64,000 nucleotides of DNA from Symbiodinium natans (lineage: Eukaryota > Sar > Dinophyceae > Suessiales > Symbiodiniaceae): contig CAJNDS010002402.1 of assembly GCA_905221605.1 (NCBI GenBank), positions 184,001-248,000 on the forward strand, written 5' to 3'. A model generated the notes under the pieces. It was not told the origin of the DNA. It did not search any database and was given only the letters and a program-made list of their open reading frames with translations. A program made the translations under genes and the position numbers. Positions 42,042 through 51,226 of the stretch are shown here, piece by piece (the stretch's first letter is position 1; each line of letters begins with the position of its first letter).

Positions 42042-43142
42042 ATGTCAAACATGCAGTCCGCCTGGCAAGTGATTTTGCAGGCTAGCGACGATGAACTGCG
42101 TGAAAGCATTTTGCACTTGCCAACCCGGCAACAGCACCGCATTGCATTCCTCACACTGCAATGCACAACCGCAGGCATGTACCATGCAGAGTACTGCGAC
42201 GCAAGCTGGCGCGACACAGTACTGCATCAGTGGGAAGATCTCCCAGCCTCCGCATATGCAGCTACCGCACCCGCGCCCGCAGAGAGCATGCATGCACCGC
42301 CCTACCCGGACGACGGCACCTGCGATGATGACATGCCACCACCGCCCTGGCCCGAAAGCACTACCGCAACGCAATCCGCGGGCCCAGAACCACAGCAGAC
42401 ACAGCAGACCGCATCCTCTTCCTCGGCAGATGGGGTGCAACAGCTGTCACAACTGCTCACAAATCTGCTCCAGCAACAGCAGCAGCAGCAGCAGTCGCAG
42501 CCACAACCGCAGCAGCAACAGAGGCAAGCCTGGGCCGACATCCAAGACACAGCACCGCAACCAAAGCAGCAGCCCACAGCAAAAGAGCCGCCTGGCAAGA
42601 AGCCGCCCCCCAAACTGCCAGACCACATCCACGGGCCCAATCCACAGCAAACACCGCAACAGCCCGCAGCACAGCAGCCCACACAAGGGCCACCGCGCAG
42701 CATCTTTCCGCAGCCGCCGAGCCGGCAAGACCCACAGCCCACACAGCAGCCGCAGCCATCAGCACCGCAAACGGATTCCATGCAAAACGGCTTCGACATC
42801 AACTTCGGAGTCGGACCGCCAATCCCACTGCACGACTGCCACAAGCGCCCACCGCTAGGCTATTTTCCGCAAGGGTGCGAACCTGCACAGGCAAACCTTT
42901 GCAACCGCAAAATCTTTTTTACTGCCCAGGGCAAACCCTGGTACCGCAACCCCAAAAAGGGGACACCGCATTGCGCTATTCGCTGCAACGACCCCGACTG
43001 CAGTTACGGCGGAGCCGCGCCCTGCAATTACCCACTGCCCGTCCCCTTTAGCAACGACACGCACACGCATCATACCTGCAGCCAATGCAAAGCGCAACGC
43101 AATGCAGACCGCGGTCTCGTTAGCATACAGCCCTTGAATTAA
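42042..43142 (+). CDS. Gln/Pro-rich protein with C-terminal Cys/His cluster, first ORF of YR-2
   Basis: 366 residues from the ATG at 42042. The first 75 residues look folded (WQVILQASDDELRESILHL, then LPTRQQHRIAFLTLQ). The middle (about 80-260) is a Gln/Pro low-complexity region with a CAG run at 42477-42492. The last 100 residues carry ten or so Cys/His (LCNRKIFF, HCAIRCNDPDCSYGG, PCNYPLP, HTHHTCSQCKAQRN), a probable zinc-binding domain. No homologue in YR-1, whose first ORF is a coiled coil. It could be a nucleic-acid-binding Gag accessory. I do not recognise the family. Confidence 0.65.
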   Translation: MSNMQSAWQVILQASDDELRESILHLPTRQQHRIAFLTLQCTTAGMYHAEYCDASWRDTVLHQWEDLPASAYAATAPAPAESMHAPPYPDDGTCDDDMPPPPWPESTTATQSAGPEPQQTQQTASSSSADGVQQLSQLLTNLLQQQQQQQQSQPQPQQQQRQAWADIQDTAPQPKQQPTAKEPPGKKPPPKLPDHIHGPNPQQTPQQPAAQQPTQGPPRSIFPQPPSRQDPQPTQQPQPSAPQTDSMQNGFDINFGVGPPIPLHDCHKRPPLGYFPQGCEPAQANLCNRKIFFTAQGKPWYRNPKKGTPHCAIRCNDPDCSYGGAAPCNYPLPVPFSNDTHTHHTCSQCKAQRNADRGLVSIQPLN

Positions 43143-43551
43143 CTGCACGCCGCAATGCACGCCGCACGCTGCACACGCACACTGCACGCGCACACCGCTC
43201 AATCTTGCATTCTTCTTTTTTGGAGCAGCATGGGTCCCCCCCCGCACTAGGCCATGAGCCTCGCATTCTGAAAAGATGCACGCAAAAGGGGGGGGTCCCA
43301 AGCAGCGATCTAGCAGGCCTAGCACAGCGCAAGGCCGCAGTCGCAAAAAGTTGGGCTCTGCAAACTGCACGCATTGCCAGCAGAGCTTCCTTAGGCTGCA
43401 CCGCAAGTGCTTGCACCGCCCTTCCCTTAACCCATAGCCCTACCTCGTCCAATGCCCAGGTCGACCGCTCTTCCTCCTCAACGACGACATCGACGCGTGT
43501 TCCAGCTCAGTAGCCTTCAGCAAAAGCCACGGCAAGCTGCATGCACCAGCC

Positions 43552-44394
43552 TTGTTGCATGATGCACCAGAGAACCCGCACACTTTGCCTGCAACCATTG
43601 ACTACAGCGAAGATGCTTTTTCTGACCCGCAGGTGCTTGAGCAAGCAAATGACGAAGCCTCCGAGCTTCCCGGCATTTGCAGCACCGCGCTTAATGCAAT
43701 CATCGGCCTGGGAGACCCAGTCTCAAGCCACACCATTGCACCGCCTCCACTGCCTCTCAGCAGTGTCCTTTTTGCACCTGCCCTGCGTTCAGCAACCCGC
43801 AATGCCGCATCAAGAACTCCGCCTCCCAAGGCATCAGCAACGTTCCCTAGATCCCGAGCCTCCACCCCTAGGCATAGGGTTATAGACCTCACACCCTGCA
43901 AAGCCTGGTGGCCCCTGCAAGCAGCCAGAGCCAGGCCTCCTGCTCGCATGCTGCAAGCACCGCCGCCTGATCCCAAAATCCAACCGCACCATGGCCCCGT
44001 TCAGTCGTCGCAGCAAAGCACTGCTAACCCTAAGCCCAGACCCAAGCCCAAAGCCGCACCCAAAAGCTTGCAAAGGCAACCTCCGCCTCTGCGCATGAGT
44101 GGACCGGGCAGCTCCAGCAACAGAGTGCCCACAACACTGCAGACTGCAACTCCGAGAGCGGCCCTTGCACCAGCTGCTACCAAGCCTGCTCCTGTCGCAA
44201 GAACGCCATATCTGCACAGCACCGCACCGTGCTTGACGTCCAAGCCCGAGATCTTTACCACCAGAGCACAAAATGCAACCCGGAAGCACCGGGCAATTTC
44301 ACGCTTCATGCGCATTTTGCTCGTTATAGGGTGCGCCAGGCGCAATTGCACGAGCGCCCTACATTCCACGCGCATGTGTCACAGGCCCTTGTGA
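43552..44394 (+). CDS. Pro/Ala-rich ORF overlapping the recombinase start
   Basis: 280 codons opening at TTG, frame +1 relative to the recombinase, overlapping it by about 165 bp. Composition is Pro/Ala/Arg-rich (NPKPRPKPKAAPKS) without a domain. The YR-1 recombinase has a comparable proline-rich N-terminal third, so this may be the detached N-terminus of the YR-2 recombinase, separated by a frameshift in the overlap. Alternatively it is a chance frame favoured by the element's base bias. Confidence 0.3.
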   Translation: MLHDAPENPHTLPATIDYSEDAFSDPQVLEQANDEASELPGICSTALNAIIGLGDPVSSHTIAPPPLPLSSVLFAPALRSATRNAASRTPPPKASATFPRSRASTPRHRVIDLTPCKAWWPLQAARARPPARMLQAPPPDPKIQPHHGPVQSSQQSTANPKPRPKPKAAPKSLQRQPPPLRMSGPGSSSNRVPTTLQTATPRAALAPAATKPAPVARTPYLHSTAPCLTSKPEIFTTRAQNATRKHRAISRFMRILLVIGCARRNCTSALHSTRMCHRPL

Positions 44395-45950
44395 AAAACA
44401 CTGCAAGCACACTAGACCGCTACCTGCGATGCGTTGAGCAGTTTTTGGACTACCTCAGCATGTGGCAGTGCAACATTGCCGACTGCACATGGCCTTGTGT
44501 GGCAGATTACCTGCATTCAGCCCAGCAGAGTAAAATCTGCGACCGCGCTTGCCACCGCACGCCGCCGGTCATGTGCGTGAAAGCCCTCCGCTGGTTTGCT
44601 AAACATGCGCAAATAGAAGGCCTTTCCACAGCAATGTACATGCCCCTGATCTCAGCATACACGCTGCGAGATCAACCGCACGACCGCCGAGAGGCGATGC
44701 CACTGCCCATGGCCTGTGTAATAGCATTCGAACAATGCGTCTGCGACGCACTTGCACCCATTGCCCTGCGCCTTTGGCTCGGCGCTGCACTTGTCTGCAT
44801 CCATGCCAGCATCCGCTGGGGCGACGCACAACGCATTGAGTGGTCCAGCTTGGACCTCACCGCAACCGCACTGCGCGGCATTTGTTATCAGACAAAAACC
44901 GCAAAGCAGGGGCAACCCTGGGCAGTGCATTGGCTTGGCTTCTCAGGCACAACCGCAAAGACCTCGTGGGTGGTCGCATGGCTCTCCCTACTGCATTTTT
45001 ACCTCGCAAAGCACCCACACAACAACCCTGACTTTCTTTTCATGCACTGCAATATCACCGGCAATCCGCCGGAGCATGCGCTGCCCAGCAGCTACCATCA
45101 CAGCCTTCGCGTGCTGCGCTGGGCATGCACCGCACCATGGCTAGCCCAAGCCAACCAACTGCTACAGCACATGGAGGCCCTGGCCCTAACCCTGCATAGC
45201 CTTAAGTCCTGCCTCCTTGCCGCCGCAGCGCAAAGAGAGCTTCCCAAAGAAAAACGCCTTCAGCAAGGACACCACCGCGACAGCGCAGCCTTATACTCGC
45301 GCGACGACACCATCGCAAGCCTCGGCATACAGCGAGACCTGCGCCATGCCCTGCACGCAGGATGGCGCCCACAGCGCTCCATGTCCCGCGGAGGGCAGGC
45401 CCCCGTGCCAGAACCGCCCTTCGCGCTCAATGCGGATCCGCAACAGCCGCACCTGACCGCGCAGGAACTTCGTGACCCAGCACTGGCACGCTTCGTCTCA
45501 CGACATGAATTGCTGCAAAGCAACGCAGATGAGCAAGACGACGCAGCCCTTCAGCAACTGCATATGCCCCCGCACACGGCCCGGCCGACCCTGGACCTAG
45601 AAGCACTAGAGGTTGAAGAAGCCGCAATGCGCCTGCTGCATGAATCCTCAACCGAGGAAGACCTTGCATCCACAGTAGCATCAGTTCCGTCCACGCAAGA
45701 ATCCGAAGACGAAGCGCTGCCAGAGCCGACTGCCCTCGGCACAGGAATCCGCAACGGAGCCTGGGCCGCAACACACTGCGTTACAGCCACAAGCTGGGAA
45801 CAATACCTGCATGAAAATCGCAACATGCGATGCCTGCGCACTGCCTGCGGAGCCCCCATCCGGTCGAGCGCCTTCCTTATCCAAATCGCAAATGCCACAA
45901 GCCTCTGTGGACGTGCCGCGTGCAAGAGAGCCCGAGCTGCTTCCGACTAG
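44229..45950 (+). CDS. Tyrosine recombinase of YR-2
   Basis: Up to 573 residues; the frame opens at GTG with no early ATG, so the true start may lie in the overlapping Pro-rich frame. A core-binding domain (about 50-150, including TLDRYLRCVEQFLDYL) is followed by the catalytic domain: box I ASIRWGDAQRIEW (R196), K223 in YQTKTAK, box II LTLHSLKSCLLAAA (H323, K326), QQGHH (348/349) and LYSRDD (Y356). As in YR-1, box II has Lys in place of the usual Arg, and box I shares R-[FW]-x-DAQR. A Glu/Asp-rich C-terminal tail follows. Role: circle insertion into target DNA. Confidence 0.85.
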   Translation: MLDVQARDLYHQSTKCNPEAPGNFTLHAHFARYRVRQAQLHERPTFHAHVSQALVKNTASTLDRYLRCVEQFLDYLSMWQCNIADCTWPCVADYLHSAQQSKICDRACHRTPPVMCVKALRWFAKHAQIEGLSTAMYMPLISAYTLRDQPHDRREAMPLPMACVIAFEQCVCDALAPIALRLWLGAALVCIHASIRWGDAQRIEWSSLDLTATALRGICYQTKTAKQGQPWAVHWLGFSGTTAKTSWVVAWLSLLHFYLAKHPHNNPDFLFMHCNITGNPPEHALPSSYHHSLRVLRWACTAPWLAQANQLLQHMEALALTLHSLKSCLLAAAAQRELPKEKRLQQGHHRDSAALYSRDDTIASLGIQRDLRHALHAGWRPQRSMSRGGQAPVPEPPFALNADPQQPHLTAQELRDPALARFVSRHELLQSNADEQDDAALQQLHMPPHTARPTLDLEALEVEEAAMRLLHESSTEEDLASTVASVPSTQESEDEALPEPTALGTGIRNGAWAATHCVTATSWEQYLHENRNMRCLRTACGAPIRSSAFLIQIANATSLCGRAACKRARAASD

Positions 45951-46127
45951 CCAGAAGCCCAGAGTTTGCTGCGCCTTGTTTGTCGCCTGCCGCCCCCAGC
46001 TTACACCCGCAGCCATTTCGGCCCTCTTTTTAAATAACAAACACATGCAGCAACTACAGTAGTGCTTACACGACCTGACATAGCGCTTCGCAACCTGTAG
46101 TCTAGCCCAGCCTAATTACGACTCGCA

Positions 46128-47390
46128 ATGGACATCGACTCTGTGCAAAGTTTCGAGCAGCTATGCACAGATATGGGCATCCCACAACGCCTGCTCGAAG
46201 CACTGCGAGCCTCAGGCTACCGCACCATTGCAGATCTAGCATTCAGCCTGCCCGAGCAGCATTACCTCGATGCATGGCTGACAGCACAGCCCCAGGAACT
46301 CTGGGACGAACTGCAAGTTCAGGATACCGCCTGGAGCCCCGTGATCGGGAGACTCCGCCGCACATTGGCACGATGCCAAACCATCACCTCAGGCACCGGC
46401 CCGGCCATCAGCTGCCAAGAACCTGCACCTGCCACCAGCGCCACTCGCAATGCGCACATTGCCGAGAACGTCTGGGCCGAGCATGCTCCACCGCGCCTGA
46501 CAAACAGCGCAGTGCAGACGATGAAGGACACATTCGCCGCAAACTACCCAGGCGAAATACTGGACGGCAACTCCATGCCAAGCATTAGACTGCTAAGCAT
46601 AGTCTACCAGTGGTTCCGCCCCGGCAACAACCCTCAATGGGTTCCTTGGCAACTGCGCATGTCAGAAAAGCAGTACCAGGAGATACTGGTCGCCCGCACA
46701 GGCAAAACCCTCCGCACTGAAGCACAGCTCATCAGCGCGGCGCTCATAGATGACACGCCCGAGCTGAGCATAGACCCCAACCGCCTAACGCACGGCTGGC
46801 TTATCAAGATCCAGCAAGTGTTCCGCAACGCAATCGCACTCTGCGGAGGCGCGCATCTTGCCGCACTAAAAGAACTCGACGCCAAAGTCCTTGACTACGC
46901 AACTGCAAACATCCCAGCAGACCTGGGACTGCGCACTGTCAACATGACAGAATTACTGCAGGCAGACCGCAAAATTTGGAGCGAACTATCCGCAATGTGC
47001 GCACGCGGCTGGTCACTGGACGATTCACTGCACGAGCTTACCCACATTCGCAGCGACCTGCACACGCTGCTGCAACCTCGACCTAGGCCACCTAAGACCC
47101 CTAAAGGCAAAGGCAAGGGCAAGGAGGACAAAGGCAAGGGCAAAGGCAAAACCAGCAAAGGTGTCCGCAACGATGCCCTCAAGCAGCCTTACGCAGGCCA
47201 CAGCACGCAGGACTTGGCAACCGCTAAAGGAGACAAGAAAATATGCCTGCGCTTCAATAAAGGCACCTGCAACAACCCCAACTGCAAATTCCTGCACATC
47301 TGCGGGGTAAAGCAGAGCAACGGGGAGCCGTGCGGCAAGAAGCATGCAGCCTGGCAACACCGCGACACGCCGCCTCCGCCCTCCACCTGA
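46128..47390 (+). CDS. Gag-like protein with CCCH zinc finger of YR-2
   Basis: 420 residues from the ATG at 46128. The N-terminal 90 residues include a helical module (SFEQLCTDMGIPQRLLEAL, then GYRTIADLAF) alignable with the YR-1 Gag. A Lys/Gly run (KGKGKEDKGKGKGK) at about 325-345 precedes a CCCH finger ICLRFNKGTCNNPNCKFLH (C-x7-C-x4-C-x3-H) and a second Cys/His pair (CGVKQ...PCGKKHAAW). Intact frame. Role: RNA binding and particle formation, by position and finger type. It lies between recombinase and polymerase as in YR-1. Confidence 0.75.
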   Translation: MDIDSVQSFEQLCTDMGIPQRLLEALRASGYRTIADLAFSLPEQHYLDAWLTAQPQELWDELQVQDTAWSPVIGRLRRTLARCQTITSGTGPAISCQEPAPATSATRNAHIAENVWAEHAPPRLTNSAVQTMKDTFAANYPGEILDGNSMPSIRLLSIVYQWFRPGNNPQWVPWQLRMSEKQYQEILVARTGKTLRTEAQLISAALIDDTPELSIDPNRLTHGWLIKIQQVFRNAIALCGGAHLAALKELDAKVLDYATANIPADLGLRTVNMTELLQADRKIWSELSAMCARGWSLDDSLHELTHIRSDLHTLLQPRPRPPKTPKGKGKGKEDKGKGKGKTSKGVRNDALKQPYAGHSTQDLATAKGDKKICLRFNKGTCNNPNCKFLHICGVKQSNGEPCGKKHAAWQHRDTPPPPST

Positions 47391-47651
47391 CGAAGTCCGG
47401 AGCCTACCGCCGGGGAGGTACCTCCGGACATAACCTCTGCCCCGATTGCACAACCCACCGCCGCACATCCCAATTGCACAGCCTCACTGACCCCCGGAAA
47501 CCGGGATAATAACCCTTGCAATAGACCCCCCAGGGGCCCCTCCGCCCCGCGCTCGCCAAGCAGCGACTCCTACTACTCAACCACCAGCGCCTCCGGCTCA
47601 GAGGCATCCGCGCGAGACCCTGATGCGGCTACACCCAGCATCACTACAACC

Positions 47652-50138
47652 ATGCCACGCCTATTCCTAGACCTTTTTGCGGGCACGACCAGCCCGCTTA
47701 CAGCAGCAGCCAAAGAGCTCAACCTGGACAGCATCGAGCCTATTGACGCACTCGCTAATCCTAAACACAACGTGCTCGATGATTGCTTTTATGCAATCCT
47801 GCAAAGGCTATGCTGGTCAGGCCTAGTCTCCTTCATTTGGTCTGCGCCGCCCTGCGAGCAGCAGCAACGCGTCGACTCCAGCGCAGAGATCCATGCGCGC
47901 AGCCGCGCACTCATCCGCGCTGCCACCGCTAAAGGAGCGGATGGCGGTTTCGAGCAAACAGTCGACGCCATGTCCTGGCTTGAGCACGACAACATCCAAC
48001 TGCTGTGCGAACTCAACGCCACATGCGCGCACGTTGCAGCCTGCGCACACGGCTTGAACATCCACAAAGCATGGGTGTTTTGCTGCACTCTCAGGGAAAC
48101 CGCATCCCTTGCCTCAGTCTGCAAACATCACCGCGATGAGCACACCTCCGTTTGTAACAAGAGGGACTCCTCGGGAGCATTCACCAGCTCCACAACTGCA
48201 AAATACCCCAGCACGCTTGCAAAAGCACTGTTGACGATTGCGCAACCTCGCATCAGCTCAACCGGGCTCCACAGCATATCACTACAGCACGCTCTGTCCT
48301 TGCTGCCAGTATCCATGCCGCCTCATCCCCGCCTTTTAGTCTGTGACGGGTCAGGACAGAACAGCACAGCAGACCACTCTCTACCGTCCAACGACAAGCG
48401 CATGTCAAAGCTGCGCGAAGCCTTCATGTCCTACGTACAGGACAACAACCTCATGCAGCAGTTGGCAACGCACCTGTCACAGGCAAAGGACTCGCATCCC
48501 CTGTCGGAAAAACAACAGTTAGACCTGGCCTGCCTAGCCCATGCAATCGTGCACCCGGGATGCACGGATACGAACTGCCTTAGCATCAGGGAGGACCAGC
48601 CCTTTCGCCTCCTTCTCCTGCAAGCCATAGCTCAGCATGTCGATGACCCAGACCTGGACCTCATTCCTATCCTCCTTGAAGGAGTGCCTACCGGCGCCTT
48701 CACACCGCTGCCCGCAAGCAAGCAATGGATCACAAATCAACTCAGCGATCCGCAAGAATCAGACCCATTGCACCTGCAACACTGCGCAGGCAACTGGACG
48801 CAAGCAGAAAAGAATCCCGCTGTCCTGCAAGAGCTAATTGACAAAGAACTGCGCGAGGGTTACATTGCACAATTTGACGGCACCGAAGCCGACGCAAAAC
48901 GGCGTTGGCCAAAAGGCACAGCGATCGGCAAGTTAAACGTGGTCATCGCACAGGGCCGCGACCCACGCATGGTGCTTGACAGCACCATCTGCAACCTAAA
49001 TCCGCGCTGCCACCTGCCCGAGCGCGTGCAAAGGCCTACCGCAAAAGATGTGCAGCTAACATACTCACACCGCGACTCGCACGGCTACTGGCACGGGCTA
49101 TCGCTAGATTTCAAGGCCGCACACAAGGCATGCGTAGTGCGCGAAGACGAAAGGGGCACACTGCTCTTCAGGCATCAGCACAAACTCTACTACTATAAAG
49201 TATGCCATTTTGGTGCAAGGTTTAGCAGCTTTTGGTGGCAGAGACTAGGCTCGGTCATCCACCGCACTTTGCACCGCCTCCTCAGCCATAGACCGCATCG
49301 CAGTTTCCTATATGTCGATGACATATTCGCAATGCTGTGTGCAAAACACAGCGCCGAGCTAGCCTGCCTGGCCATTTGCCTACTCACCGCAATTAACGCC
49401 CCGATAAGTTGGCGCAAAGCACAGCTGGGGCCCCGCATTACATGGTGCGGCTGGACGTTTGATCTAGCCAACGACACCCTGCAACTAGTGCATACCAAAA
49501 TCGCTAAGCTGCTCGAGCAACTCGCAGCACTGCGCCGTGCATCCAAAGTGCACCGCAAAGCCTTGGAGGCCTGCCTAGGTCTCCTAGTCTGGGCAACTAC
49601 GATGTCGCCGCACCTGCGACCCTTCCTTGCACCGCTTTACAGCGACCTGCACAGTGGGAAAGGCACCCTGCACAGCGTGCCGGCCACGCAATGGCAGCAA
49701 TTCTACCAGGCGCTGGACGACCAGGCACGAGTGCAAAACCCCGCAGGTATGTGGCTCCCAAAGAATGCACAGCTCCTCGAAGTCGGAGGCATTCCTATTT
49801 CTTGCAAAGCAGACGTCCCACGTGTGCCCAAAACCAGCCAGCGCACGTGGGTGCGCCTGGCAGACCCCAGCCGCCATGAAGTGCACCTCCGCAAGCAAAG
49901 CAAAGAAGCCTTGCTGTGGCTTGAACAAATGTTCAAACACAGCAACATCGCTCCCCTTCACCAACCGCAGCTTTTGCAATGCCTTAGCGCCGCAGATGCC
50001 ATGGCAGAAGGCAACCAGGTTGGAATAGGGTACCAGCAGGGGGTTTGCATGGTTCAGCGAAACATGGACCATGCAAGAGGTCCGCGCCACCTGGCCGGCC
50101 CTCACAGACTCAGCGCAGCCGTATATCGCCTGCTTTGA
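47652..50138 (+). CDS. Methyltransferase-like domain fused to reverse transcriptase, YR-2
   Basis: 828 residues from the ATG at 47652. N-terminal 200 residues resemble the C5-methyltransferase-like domain of YR-1: LFLDLFAGTTS (motif I), WSAPPCE (motif IV, PPC retained), and the shared C-terminal signature C..H..EH...G.FTSSTTAKYP. The ENP of motif VI, present in YR-1, is not visible here (the position reads VFCCTLRET), so catalysis is doubtful. No oxygenase domain precedes it. RT spans about 380-640 with LDFKAAH (D486) and LYVDD (554-557). The frame runs into RNase H and is lost near 50028-50043 in a run of five G; the missing part continues in the +1 frame (next entry). Confidence 0.82.
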   Translation: MPRLFLDLFAGTTSPLTAAAKELNLDSIEPIDALANPKHNVLDDCFYAILQRLCWSGLVSFIWSAPPCEQQQRVDSSAEIHARSRALIRAATAKGADGGFEQTVDAMSWLEHDNIQLLCELNATCAHVAACAHGLNIHKAWVFCCTLRETASLASVCKHHRDEHTSVCNKRDSSGAFTSSTTAKYPSTLAKALLTIAQPRISSTGLHSISLQHALSLLPVSMPPHPRLLVCDGSGQNSTADHSLPSNDKRMSKLREAFMSYVQDNNLMQQLATHLSQAKDSHPLSEKQQLDLACLAHAIVHPGCTDTNCLSIREDQPFRLLLLQAIAQHVDDPDLDLIPILLEGVPTGAFTPLPASKQWITNQLSDPQESDPLHLQHCAGNWTQAEKNPAVLQELIDKELREGYIAQFDGTEADAKRRWPKGTAIGKLNVVIAQGRDPRMVLDSTICNLNPRCHLPERVQRPTAKDVQLTYSHRDSHGYWHGLSLDFKAAHKACVVREDERGTLLFRHQHKLYYYKVCHFGARFSSFWWQRLGSVIHRTLHRLLSHRPHRSFLYVDDIFAMLCAKHSAELACLAICLLTAINAPISWRKAQLGPRITWCGWTFDLANDTLQLVHTKIAKLLEQLAALRRASKVHRKALEACLGLLVWATTMSPHLRPFLAPLYSDLHSGKGTLHSVPATQWQQFYQALDDQARVQNPAGMWLPKNAQLLEVGGIPISCKADVPRVPKTSQRTWVRLADPSRHEVHLRKQSKEALLWLEQMFKHSNIAPLHQPQLLQCLSAADAMAEGNQVGIGYQQGVCMVQRNMDHARGPRHLAGPHRLSAAVYRLL

Positions 50139-50529
50139 AGTCCTCGCACAGCTCGCGCTCCTGCAAACCGCTTGGTTGAAGGCGAGGCCATCCAGCATGT
50201 CATTTATATTACCCACAGCAAGCGACAATACTGCAGCCGAAAGCGGCATAAATAAGCTCTTCAGTACAACCGAGCCACTCGCATCTTTCCTGAAGCTAGT
50301 CGCAGACTGGGCGCACAGGCACTCCGTGCAACTAGCAGTCTCCCACCTTGCAGGGGAGAAAAATGTCTGGGCAGACGAGCTCAGCCGCAACCGCATGCAC
50401 CGATTCCAGCACCGCATGCACGAACGCGTACGCATTCCACTGCAAATGCTTGCAGAACGATGCCACTGCATCCACCTGCACCCCCCAGACGCATTCTGGG
50501 CTAGCTCTTTGCTGGCTGCCTCCGCATGA
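50071..50529 (+). CDS. RNase H C-terminal part of the YR-2 polymerase, other frame
   Basis: About 152 residues, continuing the RT/RNase H protein after a one-base shift at the GGGGG run (50039-50043); coding similarity in this frame starts at about 50041 (GFAWFSETW). It has TASDNTAAESG (catalytic Asp), then a HLAGEKNVWADELSRN end typical of YR-retroelement RNase H. Whether the shift is a disabling indel or programmed frameshifting cannot be decided from one copy. The ORF stops 187 bp before B1; that gap shows nothing else. Confidence 0.7.
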   Translation: MQEVRATWPALTDSAQPYIACFEVLAQLALLQTAWLKARPSSMSFILPTASDNTAAESGINKLFSTTEPLASFLKLVADWAHRHSVQLAVSHLAGEKNVWADELSRNRMHRFQHRMHERVRIPLQMLAERCHCIHLHPPDAFWASSLLAASA

Positions 50530-50716
50530 GAATCGCACTTTTCGCAACCGCATGCGCAGCAAAAAGAGACCAAAGCATTGCAGTCTCACGTTGAGTACAC
50601 TGCATATATTAATCAAGCCTCTGCCTGCGCATCGGCACACAACACTGAGGCCGAAACACTCCTGAGCGCGGTAGGGGTCCCAGTAGCAGATTCAGGAGTT
50701 GCTCCGGACTAAAGAA

Positions 50717-50850
50717 GGGGTTGTGAACTCAGAGTGGTCTTGCGTCCTTTTAGAACTGCTTTGCACTCTTCGCTACCCGGAGCAACACCTGAAAAAAGGA
50801 GCGCGTCCGATCCGTTGCTTGCATTAGCTAAGAAGGGAGTAGCCTGAACG
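50717..50850 (+). repeat. YR-2 split direct repeat B1
   Basis: 134 bp matching 51093-51226, from GGGGTTGTGAAC to AGTAGCCTGAACG; joins A2 directly. Confidence 0.9.
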
Positions 50851-51000
50851 TTGCGTGTGATCTTTTCTTTTTCATACACGCATGTTTTGCTACTGCTTGT
50901 CTTGGCGTTGCATATGTTGAGATCACCGCAGGGTTCAGGCTCACGCACTGCAGTGGGCGCCGAGCGCCCCGGAAATCTTCGCAGCAAGATTTTTGAAAAC
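50850..51000 (+). repeat. YR-2 split direct repeat A2
   Basis: 151 bp matching A1 at 41052-41202. One base (G at 50850) is shared with the end of B1, which may be part of the recombination core. Confidence 0.9.
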
Positions 51001-51015
51001 CCACCCAACCCTCCC
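51000..51015 (-). other. G-quadruplex motif (C-rich on plus) after A2 of YR-2
   Basis: CCCACCCAACCCTCCC on plus, so GGGAGGGTTGGGTGGG on minus. It touches the end of A2, exactly as in YR-1 and YR-0. The rest of the spacer (51016-51092) shows nothing special. Confidence 0.85.
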
Positions 51016-51092
51016 TGAAGCATCATATGGCTCGCACAGCAAAAGGTTCGCACAACCTTACAAGAGGCACGCACTGCCGAAATACAGCAAGG

Positions 51093-51226
51093 GGGGTTGT
51101 GAACTCAGAGTGGTCTTGCGTCCTTTTAGAACTGCTTTGCACTCTTCGCTACCCGGAGCAACACCTGAAAAAAGGAGCGCGTCCGATCCGTTGCTTGCAT
51201 TAGCTAAGAAGGGAGTAGCCTGAACG
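51093..51226 (+). repeat. YR-2 split direct repeat B2
   Basis: 134-bp copy of B1 and the outer right end of the element; flank AAATGGG follows. Confidence 0.9.

Larger units (their letters stand above)
41052..51226 (+). mobile_element. YR-2: DIRS/Ngaro-like tyrosine-recombinase retroelement
   Basis: 10.2 kb in plus orientation with split direct repeats: A1 41052-41202, ORFs, B1 50717-50850, A2 50850-51000, spacer 51001-51092, B2 51093-51226. A copies are both 151 bp and B copies both 134 bp, apparently identical. ORF order: Cys/His-rich Gln/Pro-rich protein, tyrosine recombinase, CCCH Gag, methyltransferase-like/RT, RNase H. This matches YR-1 from the recombinase onward, so the two are relatives despite little DNA similarity and opposite strands. 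Coding DNA is strongly biased to CGCA/CAA/GCA codons unlike the flanks. No target duplication is visible; only one base (G) is shared at the ends. Confidence 0.88.

Noticed and set aside
43225-43310. C8 and G8 runs as a transcription terminator
   Set aside because: They could pair, but the spacing and eukaryotic context give no support for a terminator role.
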